From contig JBQTIM010000220.1 in assembly GCA_052388135.1 (NCBI GenBank), positions 1 through 25,894 of the forward strand: a stretch of 25,894 nt of DNA. Reading direction: 5' to 3'. Position numbers and translations under genes: made by a program. Numbering within the stretch: position 1 is the first letter of the stretch; each line of letters starts with the position of its first letter. The notes below the pieces were generated by a model that worked only from the letters and a program-made list of their open reading frames with translations, did no database searches and was not told the origin of the DNA. Below, in pieces: positions 7,472-15,086 of the stretch. The stretch is from JBQTIM01 sp052388135. Lineage in GTDB: Bacteria > Elusimicrobiota > Elusimicrobia > FEN-1173.

Positions 7472-8767
7472 TCATCCTTCAACTTTCGGCCCTTCCGACG
7501 CTTCCGGCGATTCGGAAACGTTCGCGTGGCCGATCAAAAAAGTATAGGTTTTTTCCTCCGTCATTTGCGCGCGGACGCCGGAGCGGCGGGACTCCATCCA
7601 CTCCTTCATCTTCGCCCGCTGGGGGGCGGGCACGCTGTCCACGGATTTCGAGACCGCCGCGTCCACTTCCGGGTCCGCCGCCTCGAGCTTCTCCTCCCGC
7701 GCGATGGCGGCGAGCAGGTAGGACAGCCGCACCTGGCGCTCGGCCTCCGGCCGGTTCTTGGCCAGGAGCTTTTCCTGGTTGGCCTTCAGCTCCGCGTCGC
7801 CGGCGCCGCGCTCCCTTAGAAACCGCTCCAGCTGGCTCGTCAGGTAGCGGGCGTGCTCCTCCACCAGGGAGGGCGGCACGTCGAAAGCGTTGGCCTCCAG
7901 CAGCGCGTCGGCCGTCTGCTTTTCCTGAGCCCGGCGCTGGTCCCGCTCGAACTCCGCCTCCATGCTTTTGCGCACGGCGTCCCTCAACGCTTGGAGGTTC
8001 TCAAAATTCAAATCCTTGGCGAACTCGTCGTCCAGAGCCGGCAATCGCTTCTCTTTGATTTCCTGGACGGTCACATGAAAAACCGCCGGCTTGCCCGCCA
8101 AATCTTTGTTCGGATAATCCTCGGGCAGGCTCACGCTCACGTCCCGCGTCTCGCCGGCCTTGGCCCCCTTGAGGCCCTCGGAAAAACCGGCCAGCCGCTG
8201 GGGAGCCGCCATATCGATGAGCTGGCCCTTGGCCTCGGCCCCTTCCAGAGGCTTGCCCTCCACGGTCCCGGCGTAATCCACCACCAGGAAATGGGCGTCG
8301 CCGGCCTCCGCCGCCTCGGAAGCCGCCAGCTTCGCGTTGGCCTCCCGGAGATCCTTGAGCCTGGCGTCCACGTCGGCCTCGGAAAAAACCTTCGTCTTTT
8401 TTTCCAGCGCCAGTCCCTTGTAATTTTTGGGTTCGAAATCGGGCGCGCATTCCACCTTCAGCTCGAAGCGCAGCGGGCGGCCGGGCTCGTGCTCCAGCTT
8501 TTCCACCACGGGGGCCGCCACCGGCGACAGCTTTTCCTCCTCCAGGGCGCGGGGAACGGTCTTGCGCAAAACCCGCTCCACCGCCTCCTCCCGGGCCGTG
8601 CCTTCGAAATTTTTCCGCACCAGCTCGGGCGGCGCCTTGCCCGGCCGGAAGCCCGGCATGCGCACGCGGCGGCCGATGCCCGCCAGCGCCTCCCGCACCT
8701 CGGCCTCCACCTGCTGCTCCGGCACTTGGATGGACAGCGTCGCCACGCAGGCCTTGCGGTCCTTCAC
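7472..8767 (-). CDS. tig: Trigger factor, ribosome-bound chaperone
   Basis: Trigger factor binds the ribosome exit site and shields nascent chains. The 431-residue protein has the N-terminal ribosome-binding signature GFRPGKAP (39-46), a central FKBP-type prolyl isomerase domain (about 145-235, including VVDYAG and the ALDDEFAKDL junction) and the helical C-terminal arms, ending in an acidic SESPEASEGPKVEG tail. I use the GTG at 8765-8767, which has GAAGG five bases upstream. The frame is open for another 35 codons (Ala/Lys/Pro-rich, strongly G/C at third positions). It is then closed by TAA at 8873-8875, itself in frame with an ATG at 8894-8896. The true N-terminus is therefore uncertain. 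First gene of tig-clpP-clpX. Confidence 0.93.
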   Translation of the reverse strand: MKDRKACVATLSIQVPEQQVEAEVREALAGIGRRVRMPGFRPGKAPPELVRKNFEGTAREEAVERVLRKTVPRALEEEKLSPVAAPVVEKLEHEPGRPLRFELKVECAPDFEPKNYKGLALEKKTKVFSEADVDARLKDLREANAKLAASEAAEAGDAHFLVVDYAGTVEGKPLEGAEAKGQLIDMAAPQRLAGFSEGLKGAKAGETRDVSVSLPEDYPNKDLAGKPAVFHVTVQEIKEKRLPALDDEFAKDLNFENLQALRDAVRKSMEAEFERDQRRAQEKQTADALLEANAFDVPPSLVEEHARYLTSQLERFLRERGAGDAELKANQEKLLAKNRPEAERQVRLSYLLAAIAREEKLEAADPEVDAAVSKSVDSVPAPQRAKMKEWMESRRSGVRAQMTEEKTYTFLIGHANVSESPEASEGPKVEG

Positions 8768-9129
8768 CTTGACCTTCAGGCCGCCGGCGCTCCGCTCGGC
8801 GTCGTCCGCCGCCGGCTTCTTCGCCGCGGCCGGTTTCGGCAGGGTGGCGGCGGCTTTGGGCGATTCTTCCGTTTACTTTTTTCCGAATCCGACCATGATT
8901 GATGGCTCTCCGTTGAATGAAAGTTTGCCGCCGGCGGCGGCGCGCCGCGAAACTTCTCGAGCTTCGGGCTCGCGGCCCGTCAATAAATTGCGAGGGGAGG
9001 GACTTCCCTCTCTCCCGCCGCCTGTCGGCGGCTCCTTCGAGGGCCGGCCACCCCGCGCTGCCGCTCGCTGCGCTCGCTCTTCCGCCGCCGGCGGCGCGCG
9101 GGGTTGGCTTCGACCCCACGATTGAAAAC
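8768..9129. other. GC-rich palindromic gap between tRNA-Leu and tig
   Basis: Apart from the tig upstream extension (to 8896), I see no gene here. The ATG at 8894-8896 opens a 7-codon peptide, MVGFGKK, with ACGGAGAG in front, which could be a leader peptide. The part from 8989 to 9110 is rich in short palindromes (a CCACCCCGCGC-like arm near 9050 and its near-inverse near 9100) and contains a tRNA-like relic described separately. Confidence 0.5.
8989..9058 (-). pseudogene. Possible decayed tRNA-Leu/Ser-like relic
   Basis: On the minus strand, GCGCGGGG (9051-9058) can pair with CCCCTCGC (8990-8997) with one mismatch, giving an acceptor-like stem enclosing about 70 bases. The TGCGAGGGG at 8989-8997 is an exact direct repeat of the tRNA-Leu 3' end at 9130-9138, 141 bases away. 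A T-arm-like GAGGG/CCCTC stem and a hairpin in the variable-arm position are visible, but there is no convincing anticodon arm. It could equally be GC-rich coincidence. Confidence 0.3.
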
Positions 9130-9210
9130 TGCGAGGGGTGGGGGTCGAACCCACAAGCCTTTCGGCATACGGTCCTAAGCCGTACGCGTCTGCCGTTCCG
9201 CCACCCTCGC
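9130..9210 (-). tRNA. tRNA-Leu (anticodon TAG)
   Basis: Acceptor GCGAGGG pairs with CCCTCGC. The anticodon stem TACGG/CCGTA holds the loop CTTAGGA, giving TAG. A long variable arm (TGCCGAAAGGCTT region) marks a class II tRNA. The T arm is GTGGG-TTCGACC-CCCAC. The discriminator is A and CCA is not encoded. It is the third tRNA of the Arg-Lys-Leu cluster. Confidence 0.95.
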
Positions 9211-9252
9211 GTTCGCGCCGCCGGAACGACGGCGCCCTTCGGCTTCCCGGCC

Positions 9253-9324
9253 TGGGCCATGTGAGACTTGAACTCACAACCTCGCGCTTAAGAGGCGCTT
9301 GCTCTACCGTTGAGCTAATGGCCC
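9253..9324 (-). tRNA. tRNA-Lys (anticodon CTT)
   Basis: Acceptor GGGCCAT pairs with ATGGCCC, D arm GCTC/GAGC, anticodon loop CTCTTAA in an AGCGC/GCGCG stem (the outermost pair is A-G), T arm GTGAG-TTCAAGT-CTCAC. The discriminator is A and CCA is not encoded. With tRNA-Lys(TTT) at 114-188 it covers both lysine codons. Confidence 0.95.
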
Positions 9325-9407
9325 CGGCCGGAAAGTCGTCGGAACGCGGATTCCGGGAAACGAGGCGGCGAACCGTTCGCGCCTCTCCACCCTCGCCCCA
9401 TGAAAAG

Positions 9408-9481
9408 CGCGCCCGGAGGGACTTGAACCCCCAGCCTACTGGTCCGAAGCCAGCCGCTCTATCCAATTGAGCTACGGGCGC
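9408..9481 (-). tRNA. tRNA-Arg (anticodon TCG)
   Basis: Acceptor GCGCCCG pairs with CGGGCGC. The anticodon arm GCTGG-CTTCGGA-CCAGT gives TCG. The T arm is GGGGG-TTCAAGT-CCCTC, with one weak pair. The discriminator is G and CCA is not encoded. It is the first tRNA after the TATAAT promoter at 9543-9548. Confidence 0.93.
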
Positions 9482-9542
9482 AAAAAAAGCCGGGAGGACG
9501 TCTGAACCCCTCGGAGGGCCTTGGAAATCCGATTTCGCCGGT

Positions 9543-9571
9543 ATTATACCATAAATACCCGGGAAACCAGG
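9543..9571 (-). promoter_or_regulatory. Promoter for the tRNA-Arg/Lys/Leu cluster and perhaps tig-clpPX
   Basis: On the minus strand a perfect -10 box TATAAT (9543-9548) lies 62 bases upstream of tRNA-Arg, in the only spacer after the GH57 gene. The -35 region (around 9566-9571, GGTTTC/TTTCCC) is weak. The start of transcription would be near 9536. Confidence 0.6.
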
Positions 9572-9621
9572 GGCCCGGCCATCCGGCCGCGCGCCGGCGC
9601 GCCCTCCGTCGGAACCAGGGG

Positions 9622-12045
9622 CTACAAGGCCACGCGGAAGCGGTCGGCCAGTTTGAGGAAAGGCTCGGCGGCGTCGGGCGCGGAGGCGGAATCCCCGATC
9701 AAGGCGGGCTTGAGGCCGTCGTTCCAGAATTGGTGGAAAAGGTTTTCGGACCGCCACAGGAACACGTCCAGCCCCATGCGCTCGGCCGCCTCGAGCAAAA
9801 GGGCGATGCGGCCGGCGGCCGCGGCGTCGCGCCGCTCCAGGGCCGGACGCAAAGCGCCTTCCACGTGCCAGCGCACGCGCTCGGCGGCCAGGGCCAGGTC
9901 CAGGGGGACGTCGAACTTTTTGGCGGCCTCCCAAGTCCGGAGCAGGCGGGGAACGCCGTCGCCGTCCAGCGCTTTCAAGGCGTCCTTCATGTCCCGGTCC
10001 AGCACGTACTGCACCGCCACGCGGAAGGCGTGCGGCACCGGCAGGCCGGATTCCAGGAGGTGGTCCATCAGGGCGCGGTTCTCCTCCACCATCCGCCGGT
10101 AAGCGCCCTCGAACCCCCGCAGGACGTCCCCGATGACGCTGGTCAGCGCTTCGCGGCGCGCCTCCATGAAAAGGTCTCCCAGGTAAAACCGGCGCGGCTC
10201 GAACTCGCGCCGCAGGACCTCGGCCACGGCGGCCTGGTCGCCCCGGCCGAAGGCGGCGAAAAGCTCCTCGCCCACGCGGGCGTACCACGCGTCGTCGGGC
10301 GAGGCTTTCAGGACGGCCAGGAAATCCGGGCCGCCCGCGTGCACCACGGCGCAGGCCGCCGGCAACGCCTCGCGCGTCAATTCGGATTCCAGGCGCACGC
10401 GGCCCAGGGCCAGGGTTTTCCCCTGCCGGGTCTCTTTGCGGCGGGCGGCGTGCTCGAAGAAATAGCAGAAGGCGCGGCCGGAGGGCGGCGCGTCGCCCCG
10501 CACGGCGTCGCGCACGGCCAGGTGCGCCGCCACGCGGCGCAAGTCGGCGGCCGAAGGCTTTACGAGGCGGCGGTACACGTCGGCGCCGTTGCCCATTTCG
10601 GGGATGTTGCTGCGGGCGGCGGCCAGGCGCGCCAGGAAATCCTCCTCCAGCGCGGCGTCGCCCGCCTCTTCCGCCAGCTGCACGGCCCGCGCCGCGAAGC
10701 GCAAAACGGTGACGCCCTCGATGCCGGACAGCTCATCGAAGAACCAGCCGCAGCTCGTGAACATGAACTGGCCGTGCCTCTGCATCTCCAAAAGCTTGAG
10801 GGCGCGCACGCGCTCGGCGGCGTCCAGGGGCCGGGGCGCGTGGCGGGCGAAGAAAGCGTCCACGGAGGGCGCGGCGCGGTCGAACATGACCTCGATGTAA
10901 TCGTTGCGGGCCGGCCACGGGTCGCGCAGCAGCTCGCCGGCGCGGGTCTCGTAGAGGGCGTCGAGCCGATCCCGCAGCGCGTCCAGGGACTCGCGCAAGG
11001 GGGCCCGCCAGGCCTGGGTCCAGCCGGAGCGGTGGCTGAAGCGGCAGCCGCAGTCCGAGCGCCAGCGCTCCACGCCGTGGACGCAGCTCCAGGAGGAGTT
11101 CTCCACGATCCGGACCTCCCGGTCCGGCGGAAAGCGCGCCAGAAATTCCCCGTAATTGGTGAGGGCGGCCTTGCCTTCGCGCTCGATCTTGCGCAGGGCG
11201 TAGGCCAGCCCCATGTCGCCGAACCGGTGGTGGTGGCCGTAGGTCTCGCCGTCGGTGGCGATGTGCGCCAGCTGGGCGCCCGCCCTCTTCTCGGAAAATC
11301 CGTCCTGCAGCCGGCCGGCGAAGAACTCCCCGTTGTTCAAGAGGCCCTCGAAAGCCACGGCCTGGGAAATGGGGCCGTCGTAGAAGAAGATGTCCAGCGC
11401 CAGGCCGCGGGGCGAGAACCAGCGGTAGGGCCGGCTCGGGTCCACGCGGCCGCCGCTCACGTCCTGCCAGGGGGCGGAGGGGTCGCTCAAGGGCCGCGAC
11501 GCCTTGGCCTGCCGCGGGGACAGCACGGTGAACTTCAAACCCAGTTCGGCCAGCACCTCCAGCGTTTCCCTGTCGGCGGCGGTCTCCGAAAGCCACATGC
11601 CTTCGGGATCGCGGCCGAACCGCAGGCGGAAATCGCGCAGGCCCCAAACGGCCTGGGTGACTTTGTCCCGCCGCGGGGCCAGGGGCATGATGACGTGGTT
11701 GTAGACCTGCGCCAGGGCGTTGCCGTGGCCCGAGCGGGCCGCGGCGCTGCGCCGGTCGCTGTCCAGGATGCGGGCGTAAACGTCGGGGTCGTGGCGACGC
11801 ATCCACGACAACAAGGTGGGGCCGAAGTTGAAGCTGATCTTGGAGTAGTTGTCCGACAGCTCCTCCACGCGGCCTCGCGCGTCGAGGATGCGGGAAGAGG
11901 TGTTGGGCGCGTAACACTCGCGGTGCACGCGCTCGTTCCAGTCGTGGCAGGGGTGGGCGGAATCCTGCACCTCCACCTCCTCCAGCCAGGGGTTTTCCCG
12001 GGGCGGCTGGTAAAAGTGGCCGTGGACGCAGATGAATTTTTTCAT
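9622..12045 (-). CDS. GH57-family glycosidase with DUF3536 domain
   Basis: This 807-residue protein opens with the GH57 start motif VHGHFYQPPRENPW. The likely nucleophile glutamate is E154 in MWLSETAAD and the likely acid/base aspartate is D265 in ATDGETYGHHHRFG; both are typical of GH57 enzymes. The C-terminal half matches the style of the DUF3536 extension found in one branch of GH57. GH57 enzymes act on alpha-glucans (amylase, branching enzyme, amylopullulanase). There is no signal peptide, so it is cytoplasmic. It lies 81 bases after glgC, which supports a role in glycogen or alpha-glucan turnover. The exact reaction of DUF3536 proteins is, to my knowledge, not settled. No clear Shine-Dalgarno is visible before its ATG. 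Confidence 0.88.
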   Translation of the reverse strand: MKKFICVHGHFYQPPRENPWLEEVEVQDSAHPCHDWNERVHRECYAPNTSSRILDARGRVEELSDNYSKISFNFGPTLLSWMRRHDPDVYARILDSDRRSAAARSGHGNALAQVYNHVIMPLAPRRDKVTQAVWGLRDFRLRFGRDPEGMWLSETAADRETLEVLAELGLKFTVLSPRQAKASRPLSDPSAPWQDVSGGRVDPSRPYRWFSPRGLALDIFFYDGPISQAVAFEGLLNNGEFFAGRLQDGFSEKRAGAQLAHIATDGETYGHHHRFGDMGLAYALRKIEREGKAALTNYGEFLARFPPDREVRIVENSSWSCVHGVERWRSDCGCRFSHRSGWTQAWRAPLRESLDALRDRLDALYETRAGELLRDPWPARNDYIEVMFDRAAPSVDAFFARHAPRPLDAAERVRALKLLEMQRHGQFMFTSCGWFFDELSGIEGVTVLRFAARAVQLAEEAGDAALEEDFLARLAAARSNIPEMGNGADVYRRLVKPSAADLRRVAAHLAVRDAVRGDAPPSGRAFCYFFEHAARRKETRQGKTLALGRVRLESELTREALPAACAVVHAGGPDFLAVLKASPDDAWYARVGEELFAAFGRGDQAAVAEVLRREFEPRRFYLGDLFMEARREALTSVIGDVLRGFEGAYRRMVEENRALMDHLLESGLPVPHAFRVAVQYVLDRDMKDALKALDGDGVPRLLRTWEAAKKFDVPLDLALAAERVRWHVEGALRPALERRDAAAAGRIALLLEAAERMGLDVFLWRSENLFHQFWNDGLKPALIGDSASAPDAAEPFLKLADRFRVAL

Positions 12046-12126
12046 GGGAAGGAAACGGAGGACGAGGCGGCGCCGGGCGGAAACCGCGCGCTCACCGGCG
12101 CGGCGACGGGCGGCCGGGCGCGGCGC

Positions 12127-13365
12127 CTATCTCTTCAGGTGCGCCCACTTGCTGCGGCCGCGGCCCACGGCCACGATGCCGGATTTGTCCACGTGGAGGA
12201 ACTTCGATGAGGAATCCTTCTCCCGGTCGAAGCCGAGCTCGGTTCCGTCGGGGAAATCGTTGAAGCGGTCGGCCACCACGCGCTTCATGCGGCAGCCAGC
12301 GCCCACGACGCTGAAGTCCATGATCACGCTGTCCTCGATCATGGCGCCCGGCAGGATGGTGACGCCACGCCCGATGACGGAATGCCGCACCACGGCGTTG
12401 TGGACCACGGTGCCTTCGCCGAGGATGGTGTCGCTCACCTCGCCGCCCAGGATACGGGCCGACGGGCCGTCGTAACGGCCGGCGAAGATGGGCCATTCGT
12501 CGTTGTTCAAATCCAGCTTGGGCTTCTCCCCCAGCATGTCCATATGGGCCGACCAATAAGACTCCAGGTCGCCCACGTCCCGCCAGTAGCCCTTTTCCTC
12601 GTAGCGCTTGATGCCGGGCACTTCGGAAGAATGGAAGTTGTAGGCGAACACTTTCGCCTTCTCGATGATGGCGGGCAGGATGTTCTTGCCGAAATCATGG
12701 GCCGAGTCCCGCCGCTTCACGTCGTCGGTCAATATGGTCTGCAGGAACTCGCGGTTGAAAATGTAGTTCCCCATGGAGGAGTAGGCGCGGGTCGGATCGC
12801 CGGGCATGGGCTTGGGGTTTTTGGGTTTCTCGTCGAACCCCATGACGCGGTTGGCCTTGTTCACCTCGATGATGCCGAACCCCGACGCCTTCTCCACCGG
12901 CACCGGCAAGGCCGCCACCGTGGCGTCGGCGCCCTTTTCCACGTGGTAGGCCAGCATTTGGCCGATGTCCATCCTATATATATGGTCGGCGCCGAAGACG
13001 GCCACGTAGTCCGGGTCGAAATCGTTGATGAGGTTCAGGTTCTGGGACACCGCGTCGGCCGTGCCGCGGTACCACACTTCGCCCATGCGCATCTGGGGCG
13101 GCACGACGGTGATGAAATGGTCCTGGATGATGCCACGGTTCCGCCAGCTGATCCGGAGATAATCGATGAGGGATTGGGACAGGTACTGCACCAGGACGTA
13201 GATAGAAAAGACGCCGGAGTTGACGAAGTTGCTGATGACAAAATCCACGATGCGGTACTTCCCGCCGAAAGGGACCGCAGGCTTGCCCCGTTCCTGGGTT
13301 AGGGGCCGCAGCCTTTCCCCTTTTCCCCCCGCCATAATGATCCCTAGAACCTTCGGCCTTTTCAT
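12127..13365 (-). CDS. glgC: Glucose-1-phosphate adenylyltransferase
   Basis: GlgC makes ADP-glucose from ATP and glucose-1-phosphate, the committed step of bacterial glycogen synthesis. The 412-residue length is typical. The N-terminal nucleotidyltransferase domain has GGKGERLRPLT (13-23), KPAVPFGGKYRIVDF (28-42) and GADHIYRMD (125-133). The sugar-phosphate region SGFGIIEV follows. The C-terminal part is a left-handed beta-helix with hexapeptide-like turns, and it carries allosteric contacts in this family. AAGGA lies about 11 bases before the ATG. It heads the minus-strand block and is followed by the GH57 gene, so the two are probably co-transcribed. Confidence 0.95.
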   Translation of the reverse strand: MKRPKVLGIIMAGGKGERLRPLTQERGKPAVPFGGKYRIVDFVISNFVNSGVFSIYVLVQYLSQSLIDYLRISWRNRGIIQDHFITVVPPQMRMGEVWYRGTADAVSQNLNLINDFDPDYVAVFGADHIYRMDIGQMLAYHVEKGADATVAALPVPVEKASGFGIIEVNKANRVMGFDEKPKNPKPMPGDPTRAYSSMGNYIFNREFLQTILTDDVKRRDSAHDFGKNILPAIIEKAKVFAYNFHSSEVPGIKRYEEKGYWRDVGDLESYWSAHMDMLGEKPKLDLNNDEWPIFAGRYDGPSARILGGEVSDTILGEGTVVHNAVVRHSVIGRGVTILPGAMIEDSVIMDFSVVGAGCRMKRVVADRFNDFPDGTELGFDREKDSSSKFLHVDKSGIVAVGRGRSKWAHLKR

Positions 13366-13550
13366 GGAGAGTCGTCCTTAAGCTGCGAAATATAAGCTTT
13401 GTCTTTTTATCCTATAAAAAACAGGGGCCAACCTCCAGGAAAGATTATCTCTTCCTAAGGGGATTAGGCGGAGGACGAAAGGTCGAAGGCCGGTTTTGAG
13501 AGACGCAAGAACCTGTCCGGATCTTTGTTTAAAAGAAACCTGGAAGGATT

Positions 13551-13646
13551 TCATCCAAATAGAGGCCGGGGACGATAAAAGAGGGTCAGGATGGTAGAGC
13601 TGAACAGGCCGCCGATGACCGTGATGGCAGGGGCTCCTCCGTACCG
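13551..13646 (-). pseudogene. Remnant of an RND efflux pump C-terminus
   Basis: Minus-strand reading from 13646 to the TGA at 13551-13553 gives RYGGAPAITVIGGLFSSTIL followed by TLFYRPRPLFG. The core APAITVIGGLFSSTILTLF closely resembles the near-C-terminal transmembrane segment of CusA/CzcA/AcrB-type RND transporters (PLAITVIGGLxxSTLLTL). The downstream VVPVLY-type continuation is lost. There is no start codon and no more of the gene, so this is a 31-codon relic of a gene that once stood here. The match is from memory of the family motif. Confidence 0.65.
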
Positions 13647-13654
13647 AACTTTAG

Positions 13655-13666
13655 TAAAGCGCTTTA
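13655..13666. promoter_or_regulatory. 12-base palindrome TAAAGCGCTTTA, operator-like
   Basis: A perfect palindrome with a central GCGC, resembling LacI-family operators (AAxCGxTT core). It lies about 130 bases upstream of the -35 box of the barrel-protein promoter. Regulator and function are unknown; nothing of the LacI family is encoded in the window. Confidence 0.35.
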
Positions 13667-13765
13667 ATGAGCTACATCATATTATGACTCGCCTATAAAA
13701 TGAAAGGCAAAAGGGCGTTTAAATTGTCCATTTTCTCCATGAATAAATCAAATTATTTGAATTGT

Positions 13766-13781
13766 TTGACATTGTTGTCAA
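13766..13781. promoter_or_regulatory. Palindrome TTGACA-TTGT-TGTCAA upstream of promoter
   Basis: Perfect 6-base arms with a 4-base spacer, ending 14 bases before the -35 box at 13796. A second palindrome, CAAATTATTTG, lies at 13749-13759. The position fits an activator or repressor site for the barrel-SBP-kinase unit. Confidence 0.4.
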
Positions 13782-13795
13782 GAAAAACACTCTCG

Positions 13796-13824
13796 TTGAC
13801 ATAAACGGCAGGAAGTGATATTTT
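13796..13824 (+). promoter_or_regulatory. Sigma70-type promoter for the barrel-SBP-kinase unit
   Basis: A perfect -35 TTGACA (13796-13801), a 17-base spacer and the -10-like TATTTT (13819-13824). Transcription would start near 13831, giving a 5' leader of about 50 bases before the ATG at 13881, which has GGGGAGG in front. Confidence 0.7.
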
Positions 13825-13880
13825 GGAAGCGTTCGTCACGAAATGGAAACCGGGCGATTATAAATGACAGGGGAGGCCTC

Positions 13881-15074
13881 ATGAAAAAAGCGGGTCTATG
13901 GAAGTGCCTGGCTTCAGCTGGGTTCTTATGCGGACTATGGGCCGCGCCGGCCGCGGCCAAGGTCGTGTTCACCGGCTACACAGATCTGAGGGCGAACGCC
14001 CAGTCGGACAGTAAGACCACCGGATCCGACGCGCTCCTGACCGCCCTAGGCCTGGTGGACCGCCGCACCGAGACCCGGGGGTTCGCCATGGACTCTCTCG
14101 GCCTTTTCGCGGCCACCTCCTTCAACGAGCAGCTCGATTTTCTGATCGACATCACCTATAAGAGGGTCGGCGCCACCGCCGAGCAGACCCGCCTGCAGTA
14201 CGCCTATCTTGATTATCACCCGCCTTCGGGGTGGGAGGCCAAGGCCGGCCGCGTGACGATTCCCCTGGGCTACTACAACCGGCACTATTTTTATCCTTTC
14301 CAACGTTACGCGGTCACGCCCCCCCTCTACCAGAGCGCCATCATCGGCCTGCCCATCGCCGACCACGGCGCCGTCGCGGGCAAGACGGTGGACGCCGGGC
14401 CCGTGGAGTTCTACGGCGCGGCTTACCTGGTGAACGGCTACGGCCCTTCGCGGACCAGCACGGCCACCTTCCGCACCATGACCCTGGGGTCCAGCGACGT
14501 CCTGGTGATCTCCAACAACCTCCGGGACACCAACACCAACGACAAGCTGGCCTACGGAGGCAACTTCCGGGTCAGCCTCCTGAAAGGCCGGAACATCAAG
14601 GTCGGCGTGTCCTCCTATGAAGGCGCCTGGAGCCCCAACCGCAAGGACGACTTCAGCATGCTCAACGCGTATCTGTCGGTGGACGCGGGGCCTTTGAGCC
14701 TCTTGACGGAAGGCCTGCGCACGAACACGGACAACGACGCGGGCGTGGCCGCGGGCTTCGGCTCCAAGGACTGGAAGACCACCGGGGTCTTCGTGGAAAC
14801 GGCCTACCGGCTCATGCGGGACGAATTCCGCGAGACGGCCCTTTTCGCCGGAGCGGAGGAAACCGTGGCCGAAGGCAAGGGCGCCGGCGCCGGAACCCGC
14901 GAAAGGCTTATTCAGTATAAGACCGGCTTGTCCTGGAAATTGAATTCCTTTGTCATCTTCAAGACGCAGCTCAGCCATCTCGATTACAGGCTCCCTTTTT
15001 CTGTCGGCGCGACGACCGGGGAGATCGGCATACGGCAAAGGCAGGTCCTTTTCAACCTCGTCCTGACCTACTGA
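13881..15074 (+). CDS. Outer-membrane beta-barrel, porin-like protein
   Basis: This 397-residue protein has a clear signal peptide: lysines at 2-3, a hydrophobic core and an APAAA|K cleavage site near residue 26. The mature part is built of alternating-residue strands with many aromatic girdle residues (LQYAYLDYHP, PLGYYNRHYFYPFQRYAV, KLAYGGNFRVSL) and ends in LFNLVLTY, a typical barrel C-terminus. It resembles phosphate-selective or DUF-type porins, but I cannot name the subfamily. The ATG at 13881 has GGGGAGG five bases upstream; the in-frame ATT/ATG region further up has none. It is 12 bases from the binding-protein gene, so it likely supplies the outer-membrane entry for the same ligand (inference). 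Confidence 0.82.
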   Translation: MKKAGLWKCLASAGFLCGLWAAPAAAKVVFTGYTDLRANAQSDSKTTGSDALLTALGLVDRRTETRGFAMDSLGLFAATSFNEQLDFLIDITYKRVGATAEQTRLQYAYLDYHPPSGWEAKAGRVTIPLGYYNRHYFYPFQRYAVTPPLYQSAIIGLPIADHGAVAGKTVDAGPVEFYGAAYLVNGYGPSRTSTATFRTMTLGSSDVLVISNNLRDTNTNDKLAYGGNFRVSLLKGRNIKVGVSSYEGAWSPNRKDDFSMLNAYLSVDAGPLSLLTEGLRTNTDNDAGVAAGFGSKDWKTTGVFVETAYRLMRDEFRETALFAGAEETVAEGKGAGAGTRERLIQYKTGLSWKLNSFVIFKTQLSHLDYRLPFSVGATTGEIGIRQRQVLFNLVLTY

Positions 15075-15086
15075 CCCGGAGGAACG

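Larger units (their letters stand above)
13366..13880. other. AT-richer divergent intergenic region
   Basis: This 515-base gap separates divergent glgC and the barrel-protein gene. It is clearly more AT-rich than its surroundings, most of all at 13680-13870. It holds an RND-pump remnant, a TAAAGCGCTTTA palindrome, CAAATTATTTG and TTGACA-TTGT-TGTCAA palindromes, and a sigma70-like promoter; each is listed separately. The 13366-13550 part, which must contain the glgC promoter, shows AT-rich stretches (TATAGGATAAAAAG on the minus strand) but no box I would defend. Confidence 0.6.

Noticed and set aside
9730..12210. An 826-codon plus-strand frame opposite the GH57 gene
   Set aside because: It shadows a convincing GH57/DUF3536 gene and has no recognisable motif.
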